From JANQIO01 sp965229625 (GTDB lineage: Bacteria; Pseudomonadota; Gammaproteobacteria; Pseudomonadales; Halieaceae): a DNA stretch of 64,000 nt. The notes beneath the pieces are model-generated. The model was not told the DNA's origin, searched no databases, and saw only the letters and a program-made list of their open reading frames with translations. Numbering within the stretch: the first letter of the stretch is position 1; each line of letters begins with the position of its first letter. Of the stretch, positions 25,627 to 34,782 are shown one piece after another. The stretch spans positions 2,294,001 through 2,358,000 of the forward strand of contig CBDDJJ010000001.1 in assembly GCA_965229625.1 (NCBI GenBank). The letters run 5' to 3'. The position numbers and the translations under genes were made by a program.

Positions 25627-28600
25627 ATGCGCTTCGTCGTACCCTCTTTCCTCGCCTTCCTGACACTGCTGCCTTTCGCCTCCGCCGGAGCGGAGGGCTG
25701 GGACGCCCTCGAATACCGCAATGTCGGGCCCCTGCGCGGCGGCCGCGTTACCGCTGTCGCCGGCACCGTGAAGGAGCGCGGCACCTTCTACCTGGGCGCC
25801 TCCGGCGGCGGCGTGTGGAAAACGACCGACTACGGCGAACAGTGGCGCAACGTCTCAGACGGATTCTTCAAGACGCCTTCCATCGGTGATATCGCGGTGT
25901 CCCAGAGTGACCCCAACATCGTCTTTGTGGGCACCGGCACTGACGGCCTGCGCAGCAATATCATCGCCGGCAAAGGGGTATACAAATCGGTCAACGGCGG
26001 CACCAGCTGGGAGCATGTCGGCCTCGAGAAAACCGGCCACATTGGCGCCGTGGAAATCGACCCGCGCAGCAACAATACCGTCTGGGTGGCGGCTATCGGC
26101 CAGGCTTTCAATCCCAACCCGGAGCGCGGCGTTTACAAAACCACCGATGGCGGCCAGAACTGGGAGCGCGTGCTCTACAAGTCTGCCGCGGTCGGCTTCT
26201 CGGACCTGGAGTTGCTGCCGGGCAACCCGGACGTCGTGTTCGCCACCGCCTGGCGCGCCGAACGCAAGCCCTGGACGATTATCAGCGGCGGCGAGCAGGA
26301 AAACGGAGGCCTCTACAAATCGGTGGACGGCGGCACCAGTTGGCGGCGGATCACGGAGGGCCTGCCCGGGGGCATCATCGGCAAGATGGACCTGGCTGTT
26401 TCGCCGGCGGACTCCAGCATCGTCTACCTGCTGGTGGAAGCGCCCGGTGACGAAGGCGGGCTGTATCGGTCCACCGACCAGGGCGAGAGTTTTGAGCAGG
26501 TGTCCAGCGACGGCGGCATTCGCACACGGCCGTTCTACTACACCAATGTCGACGTGGACCCCACCAATCCCGACGTCGTCTGGGTTATGGCGACCCGTTA
26601 TTTCAAGTCCGAGGACGGCGGCAAAAGCTGGAAAAAAGTCACGCCGCCTCACGGCGATAGCCACGATATGTGGATCAACCCGGAAGACCCGGACCTGTTC
26701 GTCCAGGCCAACGATGGCGGCGCCAACGTCACCTTCAACGGCGGCGAAACCTGGTCGACCCAGTTCAACCAGCCGACTGCGGAGCTCTACCAGGTAGAGG
26801 TGGACGACCAGTATCCCTACTGGCTGTACGCCGGCCAGCAGGACAACTGGTCCACTATCGCGGTACCGAGCCGCGCACCCTACGGGGCGCAGCACCCGCA
26901 GCGCTGGCTGATAGAGACCGGCGGCTGTGAAACCGGCCCGGCAGTGCCCAAGCCCGGCGATCACAATACCGTGTACGCCAACTGCAAGGGTCGCTTTGGC
27001 GTATTCGACAAGCGCACCGGCACCGAGCGCGGCTACTACGTGGGCGCTGCCAACATGTACGGGCACAACCCCGCGGACCTGCGCTACCGCTTCCAGCGGG
27101 TCGCGCCCATCCATGTGTCACCGCACGACCCCGGGGTGGTGTACCACGGCTCCCAGTACGTGCATCGCACCACAGATGAAGGTCTCAGCTGGGAAACCAT
27201 CTCGCCGGACCTGACCGCTTTTGAGGCCGACAAGCAGGTGATTTCGGGTTCGCCTATCACGCGCGACATCACTGGCGAGGAGTTCTACAGCACGCTGTAT
27301 TCACTGCGGGAATCCCCCGTGCAGGCAGGCGTGATCTGGACCGGCGCCAATGACGGCCCGGTGCATGTCACTCGCGACAATGGCGAGACCTGGACCGATG
27401 TCACCCCGCGCGGGTTGCCAAAAGGTGGGCGGGTGGATGCGGTGGAACCGTCCCCGCATGACGCGGCATCCGCCTACATCGCCGTGTTGCGCTACCAACT
27501 CGGCGACTGGAAACCCTACATCTACAAGACGGAGAATTACGGCAAGCGCTGGCGCCTGTTGACCAACGGTCGCAACGGCATCCCGGAGGACTATCCGGTG
27601 CGCGTGGTGCGAGAAGACCCCGAGCGCGCCGGCCTGCTGTACGCGGGCACCGAGTACGGTCTGTTCGTGTCTTTCGATGACGGCGACTCCTGGCAGTCTT
27701 TCCAGCAGAACCTGCCGATCACGCCGGTGACTGATATCAAGCTGCACCGGGGTGACCTGGTGCTATCGACCATGGGCCGCGGATTCTGGGTGCTCGACAG
27801 CCTTGCCACCCTGCGCCAGTCCCCCTGGCCGCAGTCGCCGAACGAGCTGACCCTGTTCGAACCTGCAGAGGCGATTCGCTACCGCCAGGGCTTCCGGAAC
27901 AGTGATGAGGATGCAGTGCCCCAGTATCCGCCCGCCTCAGCCATCATCGATTACTACCTGCCAGCGGAAGCCGGTGACGGGCTGCAGCTCGAAATCCTCA
28001 CGGCCGACGGCGAACTGGTGAACGCCTTCAGCAGCCTGGCGGAGAATGAGGAGGCCGGCGAAACGGAAATGATCGAGGATATGGCCATGAACCGCCTGCA
28101 CTTCATCGAGAACGAGGCGCTGACCGCCAGGGCCGGTCTCAACCGTTTCCACTGGGACATGAGCTGGCGCGGTGCCTGGCGCGCGCCGGATGAGGACGCC
28201 AAGGACAAGGGCGAACAATACGACGGCGGCCCCATGGCAGCGCCGGGCCGCTACACGCTGCGCCTGCGCGTCGGCGAATCGGTGCGTGAGACTTCCCTGA
28301 CTCTGGCCATGGACCCGCGGGTCGCGGCGCACGGTGTCAGTGCCGACACCGCGTCCGGGCAGGTCGCGTTCCTGCGCGAAACCGTCGGCCTGCTGGACCG
28401 CGCGCGCCGCCTGGCGGCGGCGCTGGAGACAGAGCGCAAAACTGTTGACGATGCCAGTCCCCGCGCCACGGCGATCGATGGAGCGCTGGCAAAGCTGGTC
28501 ACCGCGGAGGGTACCTACCAGCTGCCGACCCTGATCGACCAGGTGGAGTACCTGTTTGGCATGCTCAAGTACGCAGACCAGGCGCCAGGGCGCGATGCCG

Positions 28601-28656
28601 TGGAGCGCCTCGGCGTACTCAGCCAGCAGTTCGAGGACATCCGGGCAACCCTTTAG
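25627..28656 (+). CDS. secreted sortilin/BNR-repeat beta-propeller protein
   Basis: A 1009-residue exported protein. The signal peptide (FVVPSFLAFLTLLPFASA) is followed by at least eleven Asp-box type repeats, for example GVWKTTDYGEQW, GVYKSVNGGTSW, GVYKTTDGGQNW, GLYKSVDGGTSW, YFKSEDGGKSW, HVTRDNGETW and LFVSFDDGDSW. These spell a large VPS10/sortilin-like propeller of the kind often annotated as glycosyl hydrolase-like without enzymatic proof. The C-terminal 300 residues include an Ig-like or FlgD-like region (GPMAAPGRYTLRLRVGES) and a final helical segment (ETVGLLDRARRLAAALETE). No catalytic residues could be assigned. Confidence 0.85.
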   Translation: MRFVVPSFLAFLTLLPFASAGAEGWDALEYRNVGPLRGGRVTAVAGTVKERGTFYLGASGGGVWKTTDYGEQWRNVSDGFFKTPSIGDIAVSQSDPNIVFVGTGTDGLRSNIIAGKGVYKSVNGGTSWEHVGLEKTGHIGAVEIDPRSNNTVWVAAIGQAFNPNPERGVYKTTDGGQNWERVLYKSAAVGFSDLELLPGNPDVVFATAWRAERKPWTIISGGEQENGGLYKSVDGGTSWRRITEGLPGGIIGKMDLAVSPADSSIVYLLVEAPGDEGGLYRSTDQGESFEQVSSDGGIRTRPFYYTNVDVDPTNPDVVWVMATRYFKSEDGGKSWKKVTPPHGDSHDMWINPEDPDLFVQANDGGANVTFNGGETWSTQFNQPTAELYQVEVDDQYPYWLYAGQQDNWSTIAVPSRAPYGAQHPQRWLIETGGCETGPAVPKPGDHNTVYANCKGRFGVFDKRTGTERGYYVGAANMYGHNPADLRYRFQRVAPIHVSPHDPGVVYHGSQYVHRTTDEGLSWETISPDLTAFEADKQVISGSPITRDITGEEFYSTLYSLRESPVQAGVIWTGANDGPVHVTRDNGETWTDVTPRGLPKGGRVDAVEPSPHDAASAYIAVLRYQLGDWKPYIYKTENYGKRWRLLTNGRNGIPEDYPVRVVREDPERAGLLYAGTEYGLFVSFDDGDSWQSFQQNLPITPVTDIKLHRGDLVLSTMGRGFWVLDSLATLRQSPWPQSPNELTLFEPAEAIRYRQGFRNSDEDAVPQYPPASAIIDYYLPAEAGDGLQLEILTADGELVNAFSSLAENEEAGETEMIEDMAMNRLHFIENEALTARAGLNRFHWDMSWRGAWRAPDEDAKDKGEQYDGGPMAAPGRYTLRLRVGESVRETSLTLAMDPRVAAHGVSADTASGQVAFLRETVGLLDRARRLAAALETERKTVDDASPRATAIDGALAKLVTAEGTYQLPTLIDQVEYLFGMLKYADQAPGRDAVERLGVLSQQFEDIRATL

Positions 28657-28665
28657 TCGGTTCGA

Positions 28666-29961
28666 GTGCAGCCCCCTGTGAGCGCGCGCATCGCTGTTAT
28701 CGGCTCCGGGATCGCCGGGCTGACAGCCGCCTGGCTGCTGCGCGAACAGGCTGAGGTCACGCTGTTCGAGGCCGGACCGCGGGCCGGGATGGGCGCCTAC
28801 GCGGTGGACTACGATAGTCGCGGGACCGTCACCAGGATAGACATCCCCTTGCGGATATTCTGCCGGGGCTACTACCAGAACCTGCTGTCGCTCTACCAGG
28901 CCATCGGCGTGGCTACGATGGAGAGCGACCACGCCGGGGTATTTGCAGACGACACGGGGCAGGTCCTGCTGCACTACGGCACGCTGCGCGCGGGCCGGTT
29001 TCGCCTGTCATACCTCAAACCCGAGAGCCTGCTGAGCCCGCGCGCCTGGCGACTCGCCATTCAGAACCAGCAGTTTTTCCGGCGCGTAAAACAGGACCAA
29101 CGCGCCAGCGCCAGCTTCGCAGGCAGCAGTTTCGCCGACTACCTGCGGGCGCTGGGAACCCCCACGGAATTTGTCGACACCGTGTTGCTGCCAATCCTGT
29201 CCGTCACCTGCACCTGCAACTACGCCAGCGTTCTCAACTACCCCGCCGACATCATGATCGACTACCTGGGCGGTGGTATCCACGACTTCGGTGTGATGTC
29301 CGCCGAGGGCGGCGTTGACAATATCGTCCCGCGCCTGCTGGAAGGCACGCGCCTGGAGACGGAGGCACCTATCGCCAGGGTGTCGCCGATGGGGGACGCC
29401 CTGCGCATCGAACGCAGCAATGGCCGCAGCGAGAAGTTTGACCACGTGATTGTCGCCACCCAGGCGCACCAGGCAGCCACCATGCTCGCGTCCTTCCAAG
29501 AGCATGCGCCCCTGCTGGACAGCATCCCCTACGAAGCCTCTGAACTCTGTATCCATACGGATGCGCGGGTAATGCCGGGCAGTGTGTCGCCGCGATCCCC
29601 GGTGGGATACACCTTGCCGGCGGGCGGCGAGCGGGCACAGGTATCGGTGGACATGACGAGGGCTTTTTCCCGGTTCCGACGCCAGGCGCCGGTGTTCCAG
29701 ACCTGGCACCCGGTGCTGGATATCCCCGCGGAGCGGGAGCTCGCCAGGGCAAGTTTCACGCGCCCGGTGGTCACCCTGGAAAGCCGCCAGGCGGTGAGGT
29801 TGCTGCAGTCACTGCAGGCGGCTCCCGGCAACCGGCTCTGGCTGTGCGGCGCCTACATGACGGACCGGGTACCACTACTGGACGCGGCCGTGCAGTCGGC
29901 GATGCGCGTGGCCAACGGACTGGGAGCGCCGGCGCCCTGGTCGAGCCCCGGTGCCCACTGA
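28666..29961 (+). CDS. FAD-dependent amine-oxidase-like oxidoreductase
   Basis: A 431-residue flavoprotein. The dinucleotide motif VIGSGIAGLTAAWLLRE is near the N-terminus, followed by VTLFEAGPRAG. The mid-part TCTCNYASVLNYPADIMIDYLGGG and the C-terminal NRLWLCGAYMTDRVPLLDAAVQSA (with the second FAD-contact Gly) resemble the NAD(P)/FAD oxidoreductases that accompany lipid-modifying methyltransferases. The start is GTG at 28666, with an alternative GTG at 28678; neither has a strong ribosome site. It overlaps the next gene by 11 bases, indicating one operon and a likely shared pathway. Confidence 0.85.
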   Translation: MQPPVSARIAVIGSGIAGLTAAWLLREQAEVTLFEAGPRAGMGAYAVDYDSRGTVTRIDIPLRIFCRGYYQNLLSLYQAIGVATMESDHAGVFADDTGQVLLHYGTLRAGRFRLSYLKPESLLSPRAWRLAIQNQQFFRRVKQDQRASASFAGSSFADYLRALGTPTEFVDTVLLPILSVTCTCNYASVLNYPADIMIDYLGGGIHDFGVMSAEGGVDNIVPRLLEGTRLETEAPIARVSPMGDALRIERSNGRSEKFDHVIVATQAHQAATMLASFQEHAPLLDSIPYEASELCIHTDARVMPGSVSPRSPVGYTLPAGGERAQVSVDMTRAFSRFRRQAPVFQTWHPVLDIPAERELARASFTRPVVTLESRQAVRLLQSLQAAPGNRLWLCGAYMTDRVPLLDAAVQSAMRVANGLGAPAPWSSPGAH

Positions 29962-30769
29962 GTTTTTCGATACTGCCGAGATCGCCCTCAACGACGGCGA
30001 TCAATCCTGGGGCAACCTGGGGCTGTGGCGGGAGGGAGACAGTTATTCTGAGGCCTGCCGCAGCCTGGCACTCGAGCTGGGCACCATGGCCGGGCTGGAC
30101 GATAACAGCCACGTACTGGATGTCGGCTTTGGCTGCGGGGACCAGTTGCTACTCTGGCTGGAGCACTTCGGCGTGCAGTCAGTACAGGGAGTGAATCTGT
30201 CGGCCAGCCAGTGTGCAAGAGCGATTGCCTTGCTGGAAGCCCACGGACAGGGGCACCACGGCCAACACCTGGCCCAGGGGGACGTGGGTGACGAACGTTG
30301 TTGGCCCGCAGCCGGGGCCCCGGCCCCGAATCGGATTCTCTGCCTGGACAGCGCCTACCACTTCCCCGCTCGTCAGCAGTTTTTCGCAAGGGCTGCGCGA
30401 ACGCTCTCCCCCGGCGGCCGGCTGTGCCTGTCCGACTTCGTGCTATCGGAGAGTTACCGAGGCAATGTCCAGGAATTGTCGCTGGACGCCATGCTGCGGG
30501 CCTCGCGAATACCGCGGCACAACATGCTCAGCCTTGATGAATACAGCGGGCAACTCTCTGCCGCCGGCTTCTCGCGGCTGGATAGCCGGAACCTCAGCCG
30601 CGAGGTAATGCTCGGGTTTTCGGACTGGTGGTATCGCTTCCGGCGCGAGGCGGGCCGGCTACCAGTGCGTTCGCGATTGAAGTATGCCGTCACGGCTCGC
30701 TTCCTGCGCTGGGCATTCAGCAACCAGGTATTGCGGTACGTGATAATCAGGGCCGAGATTGAACCCTGA
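29951..30769 (+). CDS. class I SAM-dependent methyltransferase
   Basis: A 272-residue methyltransferase. The SAM-binding glycine motif is VLDVGFGCGDQ, followed by an acidic motif around GVNLSASQCARA and the post-motif FFARAARTLSPGGRLCLSDF. The start is a GTG at 29951, inside the end of the FAD oxidoreductase. The C-terminal 60 residues (WWYRFRREAGRLP) are basic and may contact membrane lipid. The tight coupling suggests that both enzymes modify one substrate, perhaps a lipid or terpenoid, but the substrate is unknown. Confidence 0.85.
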   Translation: MPTEFFDTAEIALNDGDQSWGNLGLWREGDSYSEACRSLALELGTMAGLDDNSHVLDVGFGCGDQLLLWLEHFGVQSVQGVNLSASQCARAIALLEAHGQGHHGQHLAQGDVGDERCWPAAGAPAPNRILCLDSAYHFPARQQFFARAARTLSPGGRLCLSDFVLSESYRGNVQELSLDAMLRASRIPRHNMLSLDEYSGQLSAAGFSRLDSRNLSREVMLGFSDWWYRFRREAGRLPVRSRLKYAVTARFLRWAFSNQVLRYVIIRAEIEP

Positions 30770-30859
30770 TCCGCTTCGACAAAAGTAAGGCGCGCTATAG
30801 GAAGCGACGGTCGCTCCTTCATATACTCAGCAGCAACAGATCACCAGGGAATCAAGTCT

Positions 30860-33079
30860 GTGCACAAGGCTGTATCTGCCATTACAGGATTGGCACTGTC
30901 CGTCCACGCGCTGGCCGCCGCCGCGCAATCTGCCGCCGCACAGACACCGGATGTGCGTACCCTGGAAGAGGTCATCGTCCGAGCCCAGCACCGGGAGTCC
31001 ACGCTCAAGGACACGCCGCTGGCCATTTCGGTGTTCGACAGTGACTTCCTGGCGGGGAATCGGTTGCAGCGGCTGGAGAGCATCGTGCTGGCGACCCCCA
31101 ATTTCAGCGGTTGGGAACAGGGTGTGAGCACACCGCTGTTCGCCATCCGCGGCATCAGCTCCAACAGTTTTGGCATCGGCGGAGAAGCCAGCGTCGGCTT
31201 CTTCGTGGACGACACCTACCGCGGGCGTATCAACAGCACGGCGATCACCCTGGTGGATGTGGAACAGGTCGAAGTTCTGAAGGGCCCACAGGGCACCCTG
31301 TTCGGCCGCAACACCTCCGCCGGCGCGATCCTGGTGCGGCACTTCCGCCCGGATCAGCAGCGGGCCGTCAATATCCAACTGGAAGCCGGCGAGAACGACT
31401 ACTTCGGCGGCTACGCCACCGCCAACCTGCCGCTGACGGAGCACTGGGCGCTGCGCGGCTCGGTGTTCAGCTATGACGATGAGGGCGATGCCGACAACCT
31501 GGCGGCGGACGAACCCATTGGTGATCGCGACACCCAGGGCGCGCAATTTGCCCTGGGCTACAATCGCGGGCGGTTTGACGCCGTGCTGCGCGCCTCCTAC
31601 CAGGAAACCCACTCAGGCGGCCTGGGCTATGAAACCCTGGACGCTGACCTGGCCGCCACCGGCGGCGTCACCGCAAACCCCTTTGATAGCGTGCTGGCCA
31701 CCGATATCGATACCTTTGACGATATCGAGAGCAGCGATGTCTCCCTGCAGTTGGCGTGGGAACTGGGCAATGGTATGACCTTGAAATCCATTACCGCCTG
31801 GCACGAGAACGACAGCCCGAACGATTTCGACGTGGATGGCAGCGCCGTGTTCCTCACCTCGGCAAGCTTCGCTGACCGCAACAGCGAAACCTTCAGCCAG
31901 GAGCTGCGCCTGTCCGGCAACAACGGGCGCTTCGACTGGGTGGTGGGCGGCATCGTCTTCGACGAGTCCATCGACACCACCATCGAGCTGGGGTACAGCG
32001 ACACCAACCTGCTGGCCGGCACGCCCCTGTGCTCACCTACTTTCACTCCGGTGCTCGGGCCGTGCCAGGACGCGGTACTGGAGGTGGCGGAACAGGAAGG
32101 CGACTATTTCAGTGCCGGCCTTTACGGCGATGTGAACTGGCAGATCAGCGAACGCATCAGCGTCGGTGCCGGGCTGCGCTACAGCTATGATGACAAGGAG
32201 TTCGACTACCGCGCCGATCCGGTGACCAGCGTGGTGGCAACACTCAACGCCACCGAGCTCAATCCGTCGGGCAACCTGCTGGGCTACTCCACCGACGGCG
32301 TGGAGTCGCTGCAGGAAGACTGGGACGACTGGCAGCCGCGTTTCTATGCCAGCTGGCAGATCACTCCCCAACACACCTGGTTTGCCAATGCCGCCAAGGG
32401 CTTCAAGGCGGGCGGCTTTGATCCGGAAGCCACCCGAGAGCTGTCGGTGTTCGCGCCGGAGGAGGTGTGGAACTTTGACATGGGCCTGCGCGGGGACTTC
32501 ATAGAGCAGCGCGTTCGCTACCAGCTCACCGGGTTCATCTACGACTACGAGGACTACCAGGTCCAGATCATCGAGAACGGCATCGCCCAGACCGGCAACG
32601 TCGACGGCGTCGATGGCCAGGGTGTCGAGTTGGAGCTGAGCTGGTCGCCGCTGGCAGGCCTCACGCTCGGCGCCACCGGCGCCTGGCTCGATGCCGAGTT
32701 CAAGCGCACGCTAACCGATACTGGCGACCTCAAGGGCAATCGCCCGGTACTGTCCCCCGAGTACACCGGCAGCCTAACGGCGGTCTGGCGCTCGCCTCGC
32801 TACCGCTGGGGCAGCCTGGGCCTGAACTGGCTGAGCGCCTGGCAGGACGAGGTGTTCTTCTCGGTACTCAACCTGGACCAGGCCTCACAGGACAGCTACT
32901 GGCGCCACGACGCGCGCCTGTCCTGGTATGCGCCTGCGGACAACTGGCGGGTGGATCTCTTCGGGCGCAACCTCGCCAACGAAGACTATGTGATCTTCCA
33001 GGACGATGTCGGTGCCGGGCTGGTGAGCCGCCGCGGTGAGCCGCGCTTTATCGGCGCGGCCATCAACTACTCGCTGTAG
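30860..33079 (+). CDS. TonB-dependent receptor
   Basis: A 739-residue outer-membrane receptor. A signal peptide ending AQSAAAQT precedes a plug domain: EEVIVRAQHRESTLKDTPLAISVF then VEVLKGPQGTLFGRNTSAGA. The rest is a long beta-barrel with alternating aromatic strands, ending GAAINYSL (last residue Leu rather than the usual Phe). It resembles the receptor subfamily typical of sphingomonads and marine gammaproteobacteria, whose ligands range from terpenes and aromatics to glycans. The start is GTG 30860. It is convergent with the sulfatase operon that ends at 33119 and may feed it. Confidence 0.92.
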   Translation: MHKAVSAITGLALSVHALAAAAQSAAAQTPDVRTLEEVIVRAQHRESTLKDTPLAISVFDSDFLAGNRLQRLESIVLATPNFSGWEQGVSTPLFAIRGISSNSFGIGGEASVGFFVDDTYRGRINSTAITLVDVEQVEVLKGPQGTLFGRNTSAGAILVRHFRPDQQRAVNIQLEAGENDYFGGYATANLPLTEHWALRGSVFSYDDEGDADNLAADEPIGDRDTQGAQFALGYNRGRFDAVLRASYQETHSGGLGYETLDADLAATGGVTANPFDSVLATDIDTFDDIESSDVSLQLAWELGNGMTLKSITAWHENDSPNDFDVDGSAVFLTSASFADRNSETFSQELRLSGNNGRFDWVVGGIVFDESIDTTIELGYSDTNLLAGTPLCSPTFTPVLGPCQDAVLEVAEQEGDYFSAGLYGDVNWQISERISVGAGLRYSYDDKEFDYRADPVTSVVATLNATELNPSGNLLGYSTDGVESLQEDWDDWQPRFYASWQITPQHTWFANAAKGFKAGGFDPEATRELSVFAPEEVWNFDMGLRGDFIEQRVRYQLTGFIYDYEDYQVQIIENGIAQTGNVDGVDGQGVELELSWSPLAGLTLGATGAWLDAEFKRTLTDTGDLKGNRPVLSPEYTGSLTAVWRSPRYRWGSLGLNWLSAWQDEVFFSVLNLDQASQDSYWRHDARLSWYAPADNWRVDLFGRNLANEDYVIFQDDVGAGLVSRRGEPRFIGAAINYSL

Positions 33080-33118
33080 GCGGCGGGCAATCAATCAGCA
33101 TCGCCTGAGTTTCACGGA

Positions 33119-34747
33119 CTAGCGGTTGGCATCTACCCGCTGGCTCAGCTTCGCCGCCGCTGCCGGCAAATCCTCGATACCGGCATAGGGCTTGCCCTGG
33201 GTGGGCTCACGCAGCGGGTACTTCACAATCTGGTCCTCGTGACGCTCACGCATCTGGTCGAAGGCGGCCCAGGCCCAGATGAAGGGCGGCATGTCTTCGT
33301 GTTCCTCCCGCGGATCCTTGTACAGGTCGGTAAACTCCTTGCCCATCAGCCCCGGACGCGTACCTACCCAACGGCGCTTGATCTGCTGCTTCATGGACGC
33401 CGCCAGCAGGTCGCCCGTGTAGATGTGCAGGTAGTCACGTCGTGAGTGGCCGTCGCCCTTGAGAAACAGGGCGGTCTGGTCGATGCCGTCGATCACCCGG
33501 TCGGTGGGAATCTTGTCCAGGCCGTCCGCCAGGCTGATAAAAGTGGTAAACAGGTCGTGAACGCTGACCATGTCGCCGACGACCTGGTCCGGCGCAATGG
33601 TGCCCGGCCACCAGGCGAAGGCCGGCACTCGCACGCCACCCTCGAGGAAGTCGCCTTTGCCACCGCGCACTATCGTCTCGTGGGGACCCAGGGGCGCCAG
33701 CTCATGCATCGGCCCGTTGTCGGCCATGGCCACTACCAGGGTATTCTCAGCCAGGCCGGCGGCTTGCAGGGCCTCCAGCACCTGACCGATATCCCGGTCC
33801 AGTTCCACCACGCTCTGGGCAAACCAGGTGTTGGCGCTGGTGGTCAGGTCCTGGGGCCGGCGCACGGCATCATAGACATGGGGCCAGTAGGCCAGGTAGA
33901 AGGGCTGGTCGTGGTTGCCGGCATCGGCAATGTAATCCAGCACCAGCTTCTGGTGCTGGCGCAGCAGCTGCTTGTAATCCGGGATGCTGGTGCCCGTGAA
34001 GACTCGCGGCTTCTCGCCCTCCCGACCCTCGAGCTGGTTGATGTAGCCCAGCGGCCGGAACTCCTTGTCGATGGTATACAGCTTGTCTTCCTGGAATGGG
34101 AACAGGCCCTGCACCACACCGTTGGCGCCAGCGGGTTCCTGCCAGGTCATGTTGGGGAACTGGTTGTACATGGAGAAGTTGGCGTAGTCGAAGCCCTGCC
34201 GGTTCAGGTAGCTCTCCTCGATATCACCCTGGTGACCCTTGCCAACGAAAGCCGTGCGGTAGCCGACCTTGCCGAGCACCTCGGCGATGGTGACTTCCTC
34301 CCTGGGCAGGCCCATGCCATCCGGCGGGAAGCCTACCTTGTACATACCGGCGCGAACCGCCAGGCGACCGGTCAGGGCCGCCGTACGCGTCGGCGTACAG
34401 GAGGGCTCGGTATACATACGGGTGAAGCTGATCCCCTCGTCCGCCATGCGATTGATGTTGGGGGTGTCGTAACCCAGCACCTTGTTCATTTCGGGAATAC
34501 CCACCTCACCGAGGCTGTGGTCGTCCCACATGATGTGGATGATGTTGGGGCGCTTGCCATGGCGTTTTTCCATGGCTTCCAGGGTGGCGCGCAGTTCGCG
34601 GTCTTCCGTCCGCCAGGCATCGGCATATTGGGCGCGGACACGCTGGTACTCCGCCTCGTAGACAATTCGGCTGCCCGGTTCGGCGGCGTGCAGCAGGCCA
34701 CTGCCGAGGAATGCCAGGGCTGTGGTCACAAGTCTGTTGATCATCAT
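33119..34747 (-). CDS. exported arylsulfatase-type sulfatase
   Basis: A 542-residue sulfatase of the formylglycine type, hydrolysing sulfate esters. The signal peptide is VTTALAFLGSGLLHA. The core starts RPNIIHIMWDDHS with the metal-binding Asp pair. The activation motif CTPTR (Cys117-Arg121) matches CxPxR, whose Cys is converted to formylglycine. A second metal-site region contains VVAMADNGPMHE. It is the last gene of the minus-strand CoA operon (gap of 35 bases from the ACAD gene). No formylglycine-generating enzyme is in this window. Its substrate is probably imported by one of the two flanking TonB receptors. Confidence 0.92.
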   Translation of the reverse strand: MMINRLVTTALAFLGSGLLHAAEPGSRIVYEAEYQRVRAQYADAWRTEDRELRATLEAMEKRHGKRPNIIHIMWDDHSLGEVGIPEMNKVLGYDTPNINRMADEGISFTRMYTEPSCTPTRTAALTGRLAVRAGMYKVGFPPDGMGLPREEVTIAEVLGKVGYRTAFVGKGHQGDIEESYLNRQGFDYANFSMYNQFPNMTWQEPAGANGVVQGLFPFQEDKLYTIDKEFRPLGYINQLEGREGEKPRVFTGTSIPDYKQLLRQHQKLVLDYIADAGNHDQPFYLAYWPHVYDAVRRPQDLTTSANTWFAQSVVELDRDIGQVLEALQAAGLAENTLVVAMADNGPMHELAPLGPHETIVRGGKGDFLEGGVRVPAFAWWPGTIAPDQVVGDMVSVHDLFTTFISLADGLDKIPTDRVIDGIDQTALFLKGDGHSRRDYLHIYTGDLLAASMKQQIKRRWVGTRPGLMGKEFTDLYKDPREEHEDMPPFIWAWAAFDQMRERHEDQIVKYPLREPTQGKPYAGIEDLPAAAAKLSQRVDANR

Positions 34748-34782
34748 CTCTAAACTCCTCTGTATTCGGTCTGTCGACTGCG

